Below are positions 1-11,250 of a DNA stretch of 64,000 nucleotides, in pieces. The DNA comes from Siphonodentalium dalli. Lineage: Eukaryota > Mollusca > Scaphopoda > Gadilida > Siphonodentaliidae. The translations under genes were made by a program, and so were the position numbers. Where the stretch lies: contig CP136063.1 of NCBI GenBank assembly GCA_032622095.1, positions 27,840,987 through 27,904,986 on the forward strand. Direction: 5' to 3'. How positions within the stretch are numbered: the first letter of the stretch is position 1; each line of letters opens with the position of its first letter. The notes beneath the pieces were generated by a model. The model was not told the DNA's origin. It did not search any database and worked only from the letters and a program-made list of their open reading frames with translations.

Positions 1-320
1 GTCTTTAATTTGGAATATAGGCACAAGAGATAGACACATGCGTGCATGTGGAACCCGTGCATGTTCTTTATTCCCGTTGCCAATTAAATATATATATTGT
101 ACACATGTGGGTATGTATACTAATAAAACCGAACTGCGTGTGTTCATTTGTTTGTCGGTCTGACCTGCTATTGGTGCCCAACCGGTTGGATCATGACAAA
201 CTAAAATTGGAACACACGGTGAATTGTCACGTGGAGTGTCATGGGATAGGTGCATCTGACGTCGTGTGATTTAATTTGGAATTCATGAATAATTTAATAA
301 CATGATTACATCTATATCTA
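1..320. other. No gene seen; unassigned non-coding DNA
   Basis: AT-rich sequence. Short open frames here show no recognisable motif. I see no repeat or RNA gene. Confidence 0.5.
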
Positions 321-490
321 CAGTATGCCCTAAGTAATCGACTCCTTAAACATAGCAGAATTATGGGTAATATTTCAGGATTTAGTGGGAAATATAGCCT
401 GCCGACATTCATCCGAAAGCTCTCCTGAATCCCGAAAAGTTACCCATTATTCTGCTGTGTTTAAGGGGTCGATTACATAGGGCATTACTG
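321..490. mobile_element. 170-bp MITE with about 50-bp terminal inverted repeats
   Basis: The left arm (321-370) begins CAGTATGCCCTAAG and the right arm (440-490) ends with its near reverse complement, GGGCATTACTG. The arms pair along almost their whole length with a few mismatches, and about 70 bp lies between them. Both ends are flanked by TA (319-320 and 491-492), the target preference of Tc1/mariner elements. Nothing is encoded, so this is a non-autonomous hairpin element. Family assignment rests only on the TA flank. Confidence 0.8.
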
Positions 491-492
491 TA

Positions 493-1740
493 TATTTGCG
501 AATCTATATCTGTCTGTCTTCTACAAAAATTACAGGAGACCATCTAGATGATACCAAAGGGTCTACTAGGGGTCACTTTTTACGAGAAATATAATTTCTA
601 AAGTAGCCTCATTCTTAATCTTTTATTTTTGCGAACTGATGTGTTTATGATGTTCATGTATCATAATATAAGGTCTGAAGTATGCATGGTTGTAACTAAA
701 TAAATACTTCAATAGTTGTGGAACGGATTAATCGAGATAAACAAAATTACGATCGAAAAGGTGAGCCACTACTTATATTCCATGACTTTTTAAAGTTATA
801 GATATAGTTAGAATTATTGTGGTTATGGTTACGGCTAGAGCATGGTTATGCTTATAGAAACATTTAGTATTGGGACATGGTACGGGTTGCCGATAGGTAT
901 GGTTATGATTAAGATTTGGGTTATGGGAAAGGTAATGATTGAGAGGGGATTTGGATTGGAATATATATGATAATTATATGGAAGTATCAAACTTCCAATA
1001 GGAAGTTTAAAAATTCTAGTTAATATTGTTCTCATTGTTGTTGTTGTACCTACCGAAACCTGTTTTATTATATTAGAATAAATATTTCTGTTAATTGGCT
1101 TGTGTTGTTCTTTTAAAATGAAAATTGCTCCGAAAATATGGGTTGGAAAAATGTGGCTCAGGTAAACGAAAAATGGCTCAACAACATTCACAAGTGGCTA
1201 AGGTGGTGGCTCAAGAAATTTCTGGGCCTGTGTGACCACTACCTAGACTTAAAATGACATTGTTTGCTGACACCAGCAGGGTTAATCCTTTTTAAGGGCA
1301 GTCTCCACGTTCTGATACATCATGATTTGATGATTTGAGTATATGCCACTGAGTGTGGCTTGATATCCAGGTCGCCCTTGGGCAAAATGAGCAGTACACA
1401 AAAGGGATAGTGTGGAACAAAAGAAATTAAACCCAGAAACCCTATTGTCCTTAATTTTATTTTAACTAGAAAACATATTGTCAACAATTATATTCTACCC
1501 GTAAAACCTATTGTCCTTAAGTAAATTCTACCCGGAAATTCCTATTATTCTTCATGAGCACAATGTGTTACACGACAATGCCTATTGTTCCCGTACCACA
1601 CCCTCTAGAAGAATTAAGCATCCTTAAATGAAACAAAGATAAGCCATTTATGATCTAGTATGATATCATATAACAACACAAACTTCCACCAATTAACATT
1701 AAATTGGAAATATGAGCATCTACACTAATCGATTGTTGCA
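493..1740. other. Non-coding; simple-sequence and degenerate tandem stretches
   Basis: At 818-960 the plus strand is rich in repeated GGTTATG-like words, which explains a meaningless minus-strand open frame there. At about 1435-1560 a degenerate repeat of roughly 60 bp recurs, with CCTATTGTCCTTAA, then ACCCGTAAAACC and ACCCGGAAATTCC variants. No gene motif is seen. Confidence 0.45.
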
Positions 1741-1744
1741 GATA

Positions 1745-2860
1745 ATACACAAATAGGGAATTTCGCATGACCTTGACCTTTGAAAATAACGCTCTTTATG
1801 TGTTTTATTGTTGTTAGCATATCTCCTCCAAAACGGCTGTAGATATTGAGTTCGGACTTTTTACATTATTTGCGCATTTATGTGTGTTCTAAATTACTGG
1901 AAAATGATACGGTTCGGAATTCCGGTTTTAAAGTTGGCTACTGGTCAAAGAATAAAACAACGCTCTTTATACGAAATCCAGAAGGGCTAAAGATATTGAG
2001 TTGGGACTTTTTACATTATGTGCATCGAACTGTGCGCTCTATAATGATATATATGGGTTATGGAGCACGGGCGTGAGTGTATGTATCTCAAAACTGTTTT
2101 GGAGCAGATTTCGATGACATTTGGGGGATATCATATTTACTTGCCACTGATCATTATTCCACTCGAAATTTCGGGAGTTATGGCTGGTTGAATACCTGAT
2201 TTATTTTAGGGTTTTCGTGTCACCAGGATGACTTGCAAATCGAGATTTGATTTCTTATATTGTCAAAACTGATCGGCCAATTGATTTGAAGTTTTGTACC
2301 TGAATAGCCATTGAGCATATGCAGTCCTAAAAGGGAATTTCGTAAGAACGTGTTGTATTGTTGTTAGCGTTTCTCCTCCAAAACGGATGTAGATATCTGT
2401 TTCAGACCCTTTTCATTATTTGCATATTTAAATGTGTTCTAAAATACTGAAAAATGATAGGGTTCGCACTTCCGGTTTAAAAGATGGCTACTGGTCGAAG
2501 AATAAAATAACGCTCGTTATACAAATTCCAAAACGGCTTAAGATATTGAGTACAGACTTGCTTCAATATGTGCATCAGATTCTGCGTTGTATAACGATGT
2601 ATAAGGGTTACGGATTTGACTTCCGGTTTGGGAGAAATGGCGTGTTGGTATTTATCTCAAATTGTTTTTGGTACAGATTTTTATGGCATCTGGTCGATAG
2701 AATCTGTAGTTGTCGATTACTACTATGAGTACTGATATGTGTCTCCTGACAAATGACGCTTTATCAGGTGACACAATTTCCGTCATTTGCGAACATGGAA
2801 GTATCGAAATTTCTGTGCAATCTCAGTTTCATTCTAGTTGTATTTTATGTTCATTTTGTG
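1745..2860 (+). repeat. Degenerate two-copy tandem repeat, about 551 bp period
   Basis: Two long blocks match in the same order: TTGTTGTTAGCATATCTCC (about 1809) with TTGTTGTTAGCGTTTCTCC (about 2360), TGTGTTCTAAATTACTGG (about 1882) with a 1-2 mismatch copy at about 2433, and TGGCTACTGGTC in both. The offset drifts from 551 to about 567 bp, so indels have accumulated. Short open frames run through both copies but contain no known domain, so I read this as old non-coding tandem duplication. Confidence 0.7.
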
Positions 2861-2888
2861 TAGTACGATTATATGGGGAGAGAGACCA

Positions 2889-2960
2889 TTGGTAAGTTGC
2901 AAAACTTGTGTCTCAATCCCGTTGTGTCATTATTATGCAATAAAATACGTTTACACTAAG
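2889..2960 (+). repeat. Short dispersed element, about 65-70 bp, copy 1
   Basis: The block starting GTAAGTTGCAAAACTTGTG and ending TTTACACTAAG is closely repeated at 9246-9310 inside the Polinton polymerase remnant. Both copies start GTAAGT and end in an AG context, so they look like splice-bounded insertions. Nothing is encoded. Confidence 0.6.
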
Positions 2961-3729
2961 AAGGGAATGCCCAAAATCGTGTACATCATCTCGTTGTTAG
3001 CATTGGTAAACGCCTCGAATATATTGTCATTAATGAAGGAACCTTTTTGGTATTCAATGAAATACTATTCAAATAAGACAATAGGATTGAAGTGACTTAG
3101 TCAGACAGGTACGTAGCCCATTACGTGTTGTTATACATTTAGTTATATGAATTAAATTGTTTTGTGAACAGTGAAATACTGTAACAAACAGCGCATATTA
3201 ACCAACTAATTGCTCATGTTTCTGTTGTTAATAGGCGAAAGCACGAACACAATTACATGAACTACATATAGACACATATTTTCAGACGGCATATGCATTT
3301 AACAGAGTCACATAATGACTGAAATCACGTACAGGGTGAAATGAACGAGACTGGTTTAGAGAGCGTCCTGCGTTATTCTTTTGCATAATAGGACAGTCCA
3401 TTAATTTTTCACGTCTCTATGAAATCATTATATTCACCAAAATGAGAAAGGCGAATCTTTGTATGCTTGAAGATCTACTATAATCCAACTCCAAATATCT
3501 CGGACATGTATATGCCTACCATACGAATCAGTTAACTAATACTAGAATTATAAATCAGAAACCATATTGAACGGACGCACCGACGGTAATGCTGATTACT
3601 ATATTCCTCCCAAATCTATCAGAAACAATTAGATATATATATTGATGAACAGACGGACATTCTGATTTCAGTATACCATCCCCACCCCACCCACATCTGG
3701 TTTAATGAAGATCATAGCACTCTTTACCT
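2961..3729. other. No gene seen; non-coding
   Basis: AT-rich sequence with homopolymer T runs. No open frame with a recognisable domain and no clear inverted or tandem repeat. Confidence 0.45.
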
Positions 3730-4880
3730 GGCACAAATTGTTTTTTTTTTAATTTAATCAAAATCTCGGAAAGGTAAGTATCAAGGCTGATAGTGAAAAT
3801 AGCAGGTAAAAAGATCATCCTCACAAAAGCATTTTTTTTTTATCAAATTGATCTGGAATTCTAGTAGCATTATGTGTTCAAGTAATCATATTTTTTGTTA
3901 AAGTTTAGCTTTCCATCGTACTTTAAACAAGTGAGCATAGAAAATCATTCGAAGTTGTCAATGAAATTTATTTTTGGTACCCAAAACGTCCGTCCAATGA
4001 AAAATCAAAAATCTAATAATCTAACCCTTATATCACCGAAATCTATACTATTATCATCAAACTAAATAGCCCTCTTGTCAAACAGACGTTGTTTCATTAA
4101 GTACAGCTAATTTGGGGTGGTACTCAACATACATCGTGTTTAATAACGATTTATGTTCTTTCTTTCCGTCAGTTTGACAGATTTCTATTCCCGGGAAGCC
4201 ATTTTGCAAAACTGAAAGCGAAACTAACTTGAACTTTATTAAATTAACATTAATATCTCCCTTTTAATTCAAATCCGACATTCTTAATAACAAAAATCAT
4301 GCGGTGGATATACAATACCCACTAGATAAGGAATTTGATAAACACATATTTTATCGATGTAAAATTATTTTATTTTGGAGTCATTTACGGCAGCGTTTCT
4401 CAAGTTTGTTTTGCACTTTCAAAATGGCCTCCCGAGAATAGAATAATGTTAAACTGACGGGAAAATAGACAAAAATCGTTATTAAACTCGATGTATGTTG
4501 AGTACCACACCCAAATTAGCTGTCCTTCGTGAAACAACGTCTGTTTGACAATAGGGCTATTTAGTTTGATGATTAGAGTATAGATTTCGGTGATTTAGTT
4601 GTTGGATTGTTTGATTTTTTTATTTTTCATTGGATGGACGTTTTGGGTACCAACCAAATAAATTTGATTTATTTAATGTTTTTCTATGTTCACTAAACTC
4701 AAATACGACGTCGAACCACACTGTTTTGAAAACTATGGTTATTTGGTCACATAGTGCTGCAATTACAGATCAATAAAAAATAAAATGTTGCTTTTGTAGA
4801 GATAAATGCTGACCTCTATCAAAAATGAGATAGATACCTTTCCGAGATTTTGATTAAATTAACAAACAAAAATTTGTGCC
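3730..4880. mobile_element. 1.15-kb palindromic (foldback/MITE-like) element
   Basis: The left arm starts GGCACAAATTG at 3730 and the right arm ends AATTTGTGCC at 4880. Arms of about 480 bp (3730-4215 and 4395-4880) are imperfect reverse complements. Shared blocks include TCAAAATCTCGGAAAGGTA, the segment around GGTACCCAAAACGTCC, and TTGTCAAACAGACGTTGTTTC. About 180 bp of unique AT-rich sequence lies between. No coding capacity. No convincing target duplication was found, so the superfamily is unknown. Confidence 0.75.
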
Positions 4881-5279
4881 TAATACCTGTGGCTATAATG
4901 GTTTAAATGAATGGAGTGGCTGCATTGTAATATAATAATGCACTCTGCATTTTGCCCTATATAAACCGATCACTTACAAGTTTGAGTCATTATATTTATA
5001 GCAGACGTTTTCAAAGACCAGGACGGGTAACAGTTAGGGATATTAGGGGTTTAAATATATAAACAATTGGGTCTATATGCACGACCATAGTCTAATCTAT
5101 TATGTTATTCTAGTATATCGCTTGTCAGCTAACTGACATGTGAGTTGATAAGATTATGTGTACACTCTGTTAGGTGGTTCCCCCTGGTGGTTTGTGATAT
5201 ATAGGGACGTGATAAAAAGGCAAAGTGAAGTAGTATTTACAATTTATTTACACACATTTATTATACATTATTAACATTG
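4881..5279. other. No gene seen between palindrome and Polinton remnant
   Basis: Non-coding AT-rich sequence. It may include the outer end of the Polinton, but I could not find its terminal inverted repeat. Confidence 0.4.
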
Positions 5280-6335
5280 CTAGCATTGATCCAAGAGTTG
5301 ATTTTTTTAGGGTAATATTGCCACTTCACGTAGTATTGTTTGTTTTCTCTGCTGCCTCGTGTTTTCAATATGCTTTAAATTTCCACCCTTGATCCTTATT
5401 AACGTCCACTTTCTGCAGTTATGATTGATAGAATGTTCCTTTGATTTCATCTCCACTAGTCTTCTATCCTGTAGATTGGGGTTTCCGGTCACCGGAACCG
5501 TTGTTTGATGGAGAAAATCTCTCCTGTCCACTTTTCGTCATAGTTACGGGTGAACACATTTCTCAAGTGTGTAATACGGACGTGGTCACCAATATTGAAT
5601 GGAAATTTAACATTTGTTTTCATTTTTTGTCTTGAAAAATAGGTAGCTATGCACATTTTCTTCTGAAACGTGCCGTGCCATGCCAATGATCTCATGTATG
5701 GTTCTATTATATCCATCGGCAAAGTCGTGTAGTTGATCTGCCTATAACTGAATGTAAAATATCGATATAACTTGGTCTTAATGGTCTGTATCGCCCTCAC
5801 TGACACAGCAGATGCCTTAGCCTCATTTTGGGCATGAAAATGTCGAATATTGTTGGCTTTAAACAAATCCTGAACTACATTGGCTGAAAATTCCGTTCCC
5901 ATGTCAGTCCTGACGGCTCTGCATTTTCTCCCTCCATCGATTATATTTTTGAAAGCTGCTGTCACATATATGCCCTTTTTGTCATTGAGTTGTCACAAAA
6001 ATTTGAAAAATAAATTAATTACTACGAGAACGTAGTTGTATCCATCATTGTAGGTAGAACACTTTACCATATCCATCAGGTCTGCAGACCGCTGATCATC
6101 AGGACATGCGACGACAATGTGCGTCCTGTGTGGTTTTCTGTGAGGTCGTTGTTAACTGTATGGTTCTTGATTTTGTAACCATTTGCTTATCTTGCGCTTG
6201 CTGATATAAAATGTATGGTCCTTTTTCACAAATTGGTATACTTTGTCTGGTCCAAAGAGACTGGCAGGTTTGGAAGGATTGAAGTAAATATTCTTCAAAT
6301 ATTGTTCCAAAGAAGACACGTTGTCAATCACACGA
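5280..6335 (-). pseudogene. Polinton integrase remnant
   Basis: Polinton integrases insert the element's linear DNA using a retroviral DDE core. Reading the minus strand from about 6335, the N-terminal part has the typical LEQYLKNIYFNPSKPASLFG and KRKISKWL blocks. The core has DLMDMVKCSTYNDGYNYVLV (first catalytic D near 6080) and VRTDMGTEFSANV (second D near 5890). It continues to an SH3-like FPFNIGDHVRI segment and a final YYVKWQYYPKKINSWI, which matches the chromodomain-like end of the family. Between the 5489-5965 frame and the N-terminal part there is at least one stop and a frame change, and another shift occurs near 5520. The position of the third acidic residue in the core (family Glu) appears substituted by a KASAVS stretch. 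Non-functional. Confidence 0.88.
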
Positions 6336-6386
6336 CTAGGTAACAGATGATGTTATGGTAGTGTAAAGCACTTTATATCTACTGGT

Positions 6387-6632
6387 TTAATCTTCTGAAT
6401 CAACATCTGTTTCCTCATTATATACATAATTATCACTATCATCATCAGAACCTGTATCGGTTTCGTCTTCTTCAATCTGATCATAATAATCTGCTATTAG
6501 ATCTTTGTTCTTCTTAATAGCCAATGATATAGCATGGTTTACATTGAGTCCTGTAGATATCAATTCAAATATTTCATCCATAATTTTGGTTTGTACTGTA
6601 CCGTGTTTTAGTTTAAGTATATGCAGAATCAA
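6387..6632 (-). CDS. Small acidic-tail ORF, unknown (81 aa)
   Basis: Lies on the integrase strand inside the Polinton remnant. The first half is predicted helical and lysine-rich, ending near NKDLIADYYDQ; the last 30 residues are mostly Asp, Glu and Ser. I recognise no domain. It may be a fragment of a Polinton accessory or structural gene, or a chance frame. Its position within the element is the only functional hint. Confidence 0.3.
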   Translation of the reverse strand: MILHILKLKHGTVQTKIMDEIFELISTGLNVNHAISLAIKKNKDLIADYYDQIEEDETDTGSDDDSDNYVYNEETDVDSED

Positions 6633-6849
6633 GTTAGAATATTACGTTATAAATTATTTAATGTCTTCAAACTCAATTGTCATTTCGGAGTTTTCTTCAG
6701 CTTCTTTTTCTGACAATCCATTGTCTTTGTATTTATTAAATTTCGTCAACCACTTAGCCTAGTTGTTCTTTCTACACATATTTCTAAGTTCGTTATATAC
6801 ATACTCTTCATCGTCGCCATTAGGATATACAATCGAATCATCTCGTTTC

Positions 6850-7190
6850 TGTTTGGTTTGTCTCTCCTGACTGTCAGTATTGTTATGGAGTTTAGTTGCA
6901 GAATCGTTATAATTTACAAACGAATCATCTAGCTTCTGTCATTTATCTGGTATGATATCAATATCTAGTTTCCTTTTCTGTGGCATCTCATCAATTTCTG
7001 GCCACCAGTTTTTCACATGCCTCTGAAGATCATGCACATTTCCGTACAATGCGCCACAGTAATCACAGGAGTTTGCCATGTTTGTATCCTTGAGTTCCTC
7101 ACCTAATTGTTTGATCTGTCCCTCCTGACTGTCAGTAGTGCTATGGAGTTTAGTTGCAGAATCGTTATAATTTATAGACATATTCATATC
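6850..7190 (-). repeat. Two-copy direct duplication inside the Polinton, about 255 bp offset
   Basis: TCCTGACTGTCAGTA followed closely by GGAGTTTAGTTGCAGAATCG occurs at about 6868 and again at about 7122, with matching flanks. On the minus strand both copies encode a similar YNDSATKLH peptide. The duplication separates two pieces of the zinc-finger coding region. Confidence 0.65.
6939..7187 (-). pseudogene. Polinton C2H2 zinc-finger protein fragment
   Basis: The 82-residue frame contains one C2H2-like finger, CDYCGALYGNVHDLQRHVKN, preceded by a polar helix and followed by a basic MPQKRKLD segment. Proteins with one or two such fingers accompany the ATPase gene in invertebrate Polintons; their role is not established. 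The frame is short, begins in the duplicated segment and ends without the rest of the protein, so it is most likely a gene fragment. Confidence 0.6.
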
Positions 7191-7640
7191 ACGTGACCTA
7201 AATTGTTTGTTTTCAATCTCTCATCCTCAGTTGTTGTTGGCTTTAGGTCAACGATTAAACGGCTGTGAGGTTTTGCTGTCGCATCCTCAAACTTTTGTAT
7301 GAAGTGGGCAGTTTTTGTTGGAGACATCTGTTGCGCGAGCATCATAATACTATGTCAATAGGATATTTAAATAGAATTCCATCTGTGCGTCGAATATTTA
7401 AATATAATTCCATCTGTGCGTCGAATCTTTGTTATGGTATAAATTTTGGTCCAATGTTATGACAGATATATTCCAGTTGTGGCTTTCTTCTGTAAACAAA
7501 TCACTAATTCGCCGATTTTTTTTAATTTTTAACTAATGTCATCAAATCATCCACTACAAGAATGTTCCTTACATTTCGATTAAAGAATGTGTCCATTTCT
7601 ATATCCATTGAAATTCCCTGAATTAACTCAACACTGGGTG

Positions 7641-7951
7641 TTACATTGCGTCTAATAACGTCATACAGCTTTTGCCATTATTGTATAACCAAATAATTCT
7701 TTGAGCTGGTGGATTGATATTGCTAGTATTCTTCTCCAATAATGTTTTGATGAAATCTGATTTTCCTGACATAGTAGACCCTGAGATAACAATAGTAAAT
7801 GCGTGATTGAACTGAAAGTCTTCGCCCATTCCTTTTTAGGCGCTCGTTCTTCAGGCTGTCGTTCCATGTGTATATTTTTACAATGTCGCTTCATGTTGTA
7901 CGTACTACAAAACGGTTTACCACACTGGGTACAACTGACTTTACCCAACAT
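7641..7951 (-). pseudogene. C2H2 finger plus P-loop ATPase, N-terminal part, frameshifted
   Basis: From 7951 a finger CTQCGKPFCSTYNMKRHCKN with a distal His leads into a linker ending KKEW. The reading then continues in another frame (7829-7641) as FNHAFTIVISGSTMSGKSDF, a Walker A motif of form GSTMSGKS, and APAQRIIW-like text (PPAQRIIWLYNN). In Polinton-like elements this arrangement belongs to a P-loop ATPase proposed to act in genome packaging. The shift lies near 7825, and everything after the first strand (Walker B and beyond) is lost or unrecognisable downstream. Confidence 0.7.
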
Positions 7952-8089
7952 ACCTACTCAAATGCCAATGACTGAATTCAGTTTGTGCATCGTCTTTATA
8001 AATATATATTTATATATATGCAAATTAAACTGACCAATCACCGTGCAGCATTATTTAGCTAAGTAAATAAACTTTTATCAATTAACAAT

Positions 8090-11000
8090 CAATCTGGCGG
8101 AGGAAAAGAGAAGGCAACAGAAAATAGTGATGTGCCGCCGCCTAAACGTGTTATTTTGAGCGAAGACGATTCAAGATCGTTCTACACTCTCGAAAAGAAA
8201 CATGAGACTAAAATTCCTAAATTCTAAACCACAAAGACACAGTTTATTGTGAAAATTAAGGATATTGAGGTCATAGGACTGGTGGAAATTCTAAAGACAC
8301 TCAGGCGAATATTCACTTCGATAATACAAGATGTGACCAAGTTTGCAGAAAATCATGACTTGATAGTACAATGTCCAGAATTAGACTTCCCTATAACTTT
8401 ACCATTCATGAGGAAGGAGAAACTGACAGGTTTTTGTCAGAAATCGAGCGTGTCTTACAGTCTTATGAACAGTTTGTCTTGGACAGTGCACTGGAAATTC
8501 ATATAATTCACGTGAAAGTACCTGGTGGTGTTGGTAAAAGATGTTTATATGTGAACTTGGACAAGATGATTAAGGACAAACATGTTGTATCCATATGACG
8601 AATACAGACAATCTCCGTTGTGCAGGGATTACAATGACAGCAATTGCCAAATTGGATGGACACGAGAAAAGGGTACCAACCACAAACGTAATTGGCAATT
8701 GCACTACACCAGCGGGCGGCAGTTGAGTTTGATAAGTGTGTGCTAGAAGAAATAAAAAGGTTTCAGGCTGTATTGGATGGCTATCAAATTAACGTCGTAT
8801 CTAAGGAATATTTCAATAGCATCATATTCACTGGACCAGGGGCAGATAAAAAAAATTTATATGCACCAACATGATGGACATTTTAACGTTATAACCAGCA
8901 TGCCTGCATTTCTGAATACATCTTACTATTGTCATATGTGCCCGAAAGGATACAACAAAGAAGAACACGAGTGCAACAATATTTGTACTGCATGTCACAA
9001 CATTCACGAAATGTCAGACGGTTATTGGTTATACTGCAATGACTGTCATCGCTATTTGCCAGGTAAAGAGTGCTATGATCTTCATTAAAAATTGGCTAAA
9101 GTAGGCAACACCATTTGTCAAACATACAACAAATGCAAACAATGTGATGAAACTATCAACACGACGATGCACAAGAAATACATGTGTGCGACGATGTGTA
9201 CTGCAAGACTTGTAAAGATTACTTTGATGTCAACCACCAATGTTTTGTAAGTTGCAAAACTTGTGTCTCAATCCCGTTGCGATATTATGCAATAACATAT
9301 ATTTACACTAACCACCAGTGTTACATGACATCCGCGCAACAGTCGGGTTAACAATCACCAGCAAATGGCGTGTGTACGCAGAATGATATGGTCCAATGTC
9401 AAGATGGATATACACCAGGCATGACTGACTGACAAATGTGTTAATTGCTTTAAGTTACGATGTGGAACATATGAGCACCGACTTAATTATTTATAGCCCA
9501 TAAGATTTGTTGCAATTGTGTCAATGTGGATATAAAATCAGACAGTGTATATGGCAATTGTGGTAAAAATGAGATGGTATTTAGAGGAGCTACCACTACC
9601 AATGATTTCTGCAAATCGTTGTTTTCTGAAGAACACATGGGTGCAACTGTACTGTGTCATAACGTCAAGAGATATGACTCATCTCCAATACTTAACTATC
9701 TCTACCAGAATGCAGTGCTACCGACAAGCATACCCAATGGTTCAAAGAATATGTCAGTGGAGGTTCCAGCATGCAAAATCCGGATGATTGACTCCCTGAA
9801 CTTTATACCATCAGCTTTGGCTAACTTACCAATATGTTTGGTACTAAAGAGTTGAGAAAGGGGTACTTTCCTCATCTATACAACACGAAGGAGACCCAGG
9901 ACGTTGTACTCAATATGAAAGACATGAAGTACTATAATCCGGATGTCATGAAAGGAAGTGATAGGACATGTTTCTTAAGATGGTATGATGACCACAAGAT
10001 TGACTCATTCAATTTGCAAGATGAATTGCTGACCTATTGCAGATCTAATGTTGACATATTGCGTCGCTGTTTGAAATTCAGAACAATGTTTATGAATATG
10101 ACAATACAATACAGGGGATATCGGCATTGATCCATTCGAATCATGTATTACTATACTATTGCATCAGCGTGTAATTTGGCATATAGGACCATGTTTTGGA
10201 AGAAGAAATCATAGGCATCATTCCAGCACATGGTTATCGCTCGATGGAAAACATTCTGTAATGGCTATGCAATATATCCAAATGACAGAAGGCCACCATA
10301 TACTACATGCTCGTAATGGAGGTGAGAAGAAGACTGGTCCATATACGGTGGACGGATACTATGATACGAAACGTGGGGAGAGAATTCCATGGCTGTTTCT
10401 GACATGGCTGTACATAATGCAATTCCAGAACGACAGTGAAACCAGTTGATACCCGAAAAAAACAACAATGCATAGAAGACGAAGGATATACATATATATG
10501 CAAATGGGAACGTGATTTTAAGGAGGAAATATCCAATAATGAAGACACGTAAACATACATAGAAAGCATTGAAATTGTGACACCACTGGATCCAAGTGAA
10601 GTATTCCATGGAGGACGGACTAAGCCATACAACTTGTACAAAGAAACATCTCAATGTGAAAAAATTCAATATGAAGTGACGTCCCTTTATCCTCATATAA
10701 ATAAAACTGGCAAGGCGGTTCTGGGACATCCGACACTAATAACAGAAGATTTCGAAGATATATTGCAGAATATGAAGGATTGATCAAATGTAAAATTTTG
10801 CCACCGAGTGGGCTCTACATGCCAGTTCTTCCTCAAAGATCAAATGAAAATTAATATTCTTATATGTTCCGAGAACAATGACCAAAACGTTTGTGATCAC
10901 AGTGCCAAACAACGAGCATTCACATGAGTGTGGGTAACGGATGAGGTCAAGATAGCGGTTGAGATAAAATATGTCATAAAACGAATATACAAGGTTTGGC

Positions 11001-11250
11001 ACTTTGACAGAGTTGAATAATATGATCCACATAATAACAGTGGAGAAATATTTACTACCTACATTAACAAATTTCTCAAAATGAGGCAGGAAGCTAGCGG
11101 CTGGCCTGAGTAGTACATCACTGAAAACGATAAAACTGACTACATCAATGGTTATAACGAAAGAGAAGGAGTCCAGCTTCAATACCAAAATATCATAACA
11201 AATCCGGGCTTGCATTCACTGGCGAAACTGATGTTTAATGTATTTCTGCT
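8090..11250 (+). pseudogene. Polinton DNA polymerase B remnant
   Basis: Type-B DNA polymerase that replicates Polintons, probably by protein priming. Order along the strand: an N-terminal domain with SEIERVLQSYEQFVLD (about 8435), EIKRFQAVLDGYQINV (about 8745), a Cys/His-rich zinc region (about 8930-9240, CHMCPKGYNK and CNDCHRYLPGKEC), and the exonuclease domain with VLCHNVKRYDSSPI and MIDSLNFIPSALANLP (about 9650-9835). Then come a linker with NVDILRRCLKFR (about 10040), motif A as TSLYP (about 10680), and GYVIKRIYKVWHFD with EASGWPE (about 10960-11110), ending at NPGLHSLAKLMFN (about 11235). Multiple stops and frameshifts occur. The final YxDTD palm motif is absent, so the gene is truncated. 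A 65-bp insertion at 9246-9310 interrupts the zinc region. Confidence 0.9.
9246..9310 (+). repeat. Short dispersed element, copy 2, inserted in polymerase gene
   Basis: Nearly the same block as 2889-2960. Here it interrupts the polymerase coding sequence between NHQCF and a repeated NHQCYM reading. The flanks are near-duplicates (AACCACCAATGTT on the left, AACCACCAGTGTT on the right), as expected for a target duplication of about 13 bp. It starts GTAAGT, and the right flank supplies ACTAACCACCAG, so removal by splicing would keep the frame. Compatible with an introner-like insertion, though this is inference. Confidence 0.55.

Larger units (their letters stand above)
5280..11250. mobile_element. 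Decayed Polinton/Maverick DNA transposon
   Basis: A Polinton gene set is recognisable in about 6 kb. On the minus strand are a retroviral-type integrase with a chromodomain-like end and a C2H2-finger plus P-loop ATPase gene. On the plus strand is a type-B, protein-primed-like DNA polymerase. The gene sets diverge near 8000. Family members are usually 15-20 kb and also carry protease and capsid genes, none of which I can see. All frames carry stops or shifts, the polymerase stops before its last catalytic motif, and TIRs and the 6-bp target duplication were not found. This is an old, internally or terminally deleted copy. Confidence 0.88.

Noticed and set aside
818-1191. 118-codon minus-strand frame rich in Ile, Thr and Pro
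   Set aside because: It arises from GGTTATG-like low-complexity sequence and has no domain.
9246-9310. Short repeat considered as a tRNA-derived SINE because of a CTCAATCCCG word resembling a B box
   Set aside because: No A box at the right distance and the unit is too short; the insertion/introner reading fits better.
10265-10729. 154-codon minus-strand open frame
   Set aside because: Lies opposite the Polinton polymerase remnant, whose plus-strand reading carries recognisable motifs.
10784-11215. 143-codon minus-strand open frame
   Set aside because: Shadow of the polymerase palm region, which reads WHFD and EASGWPE on the plus strand.
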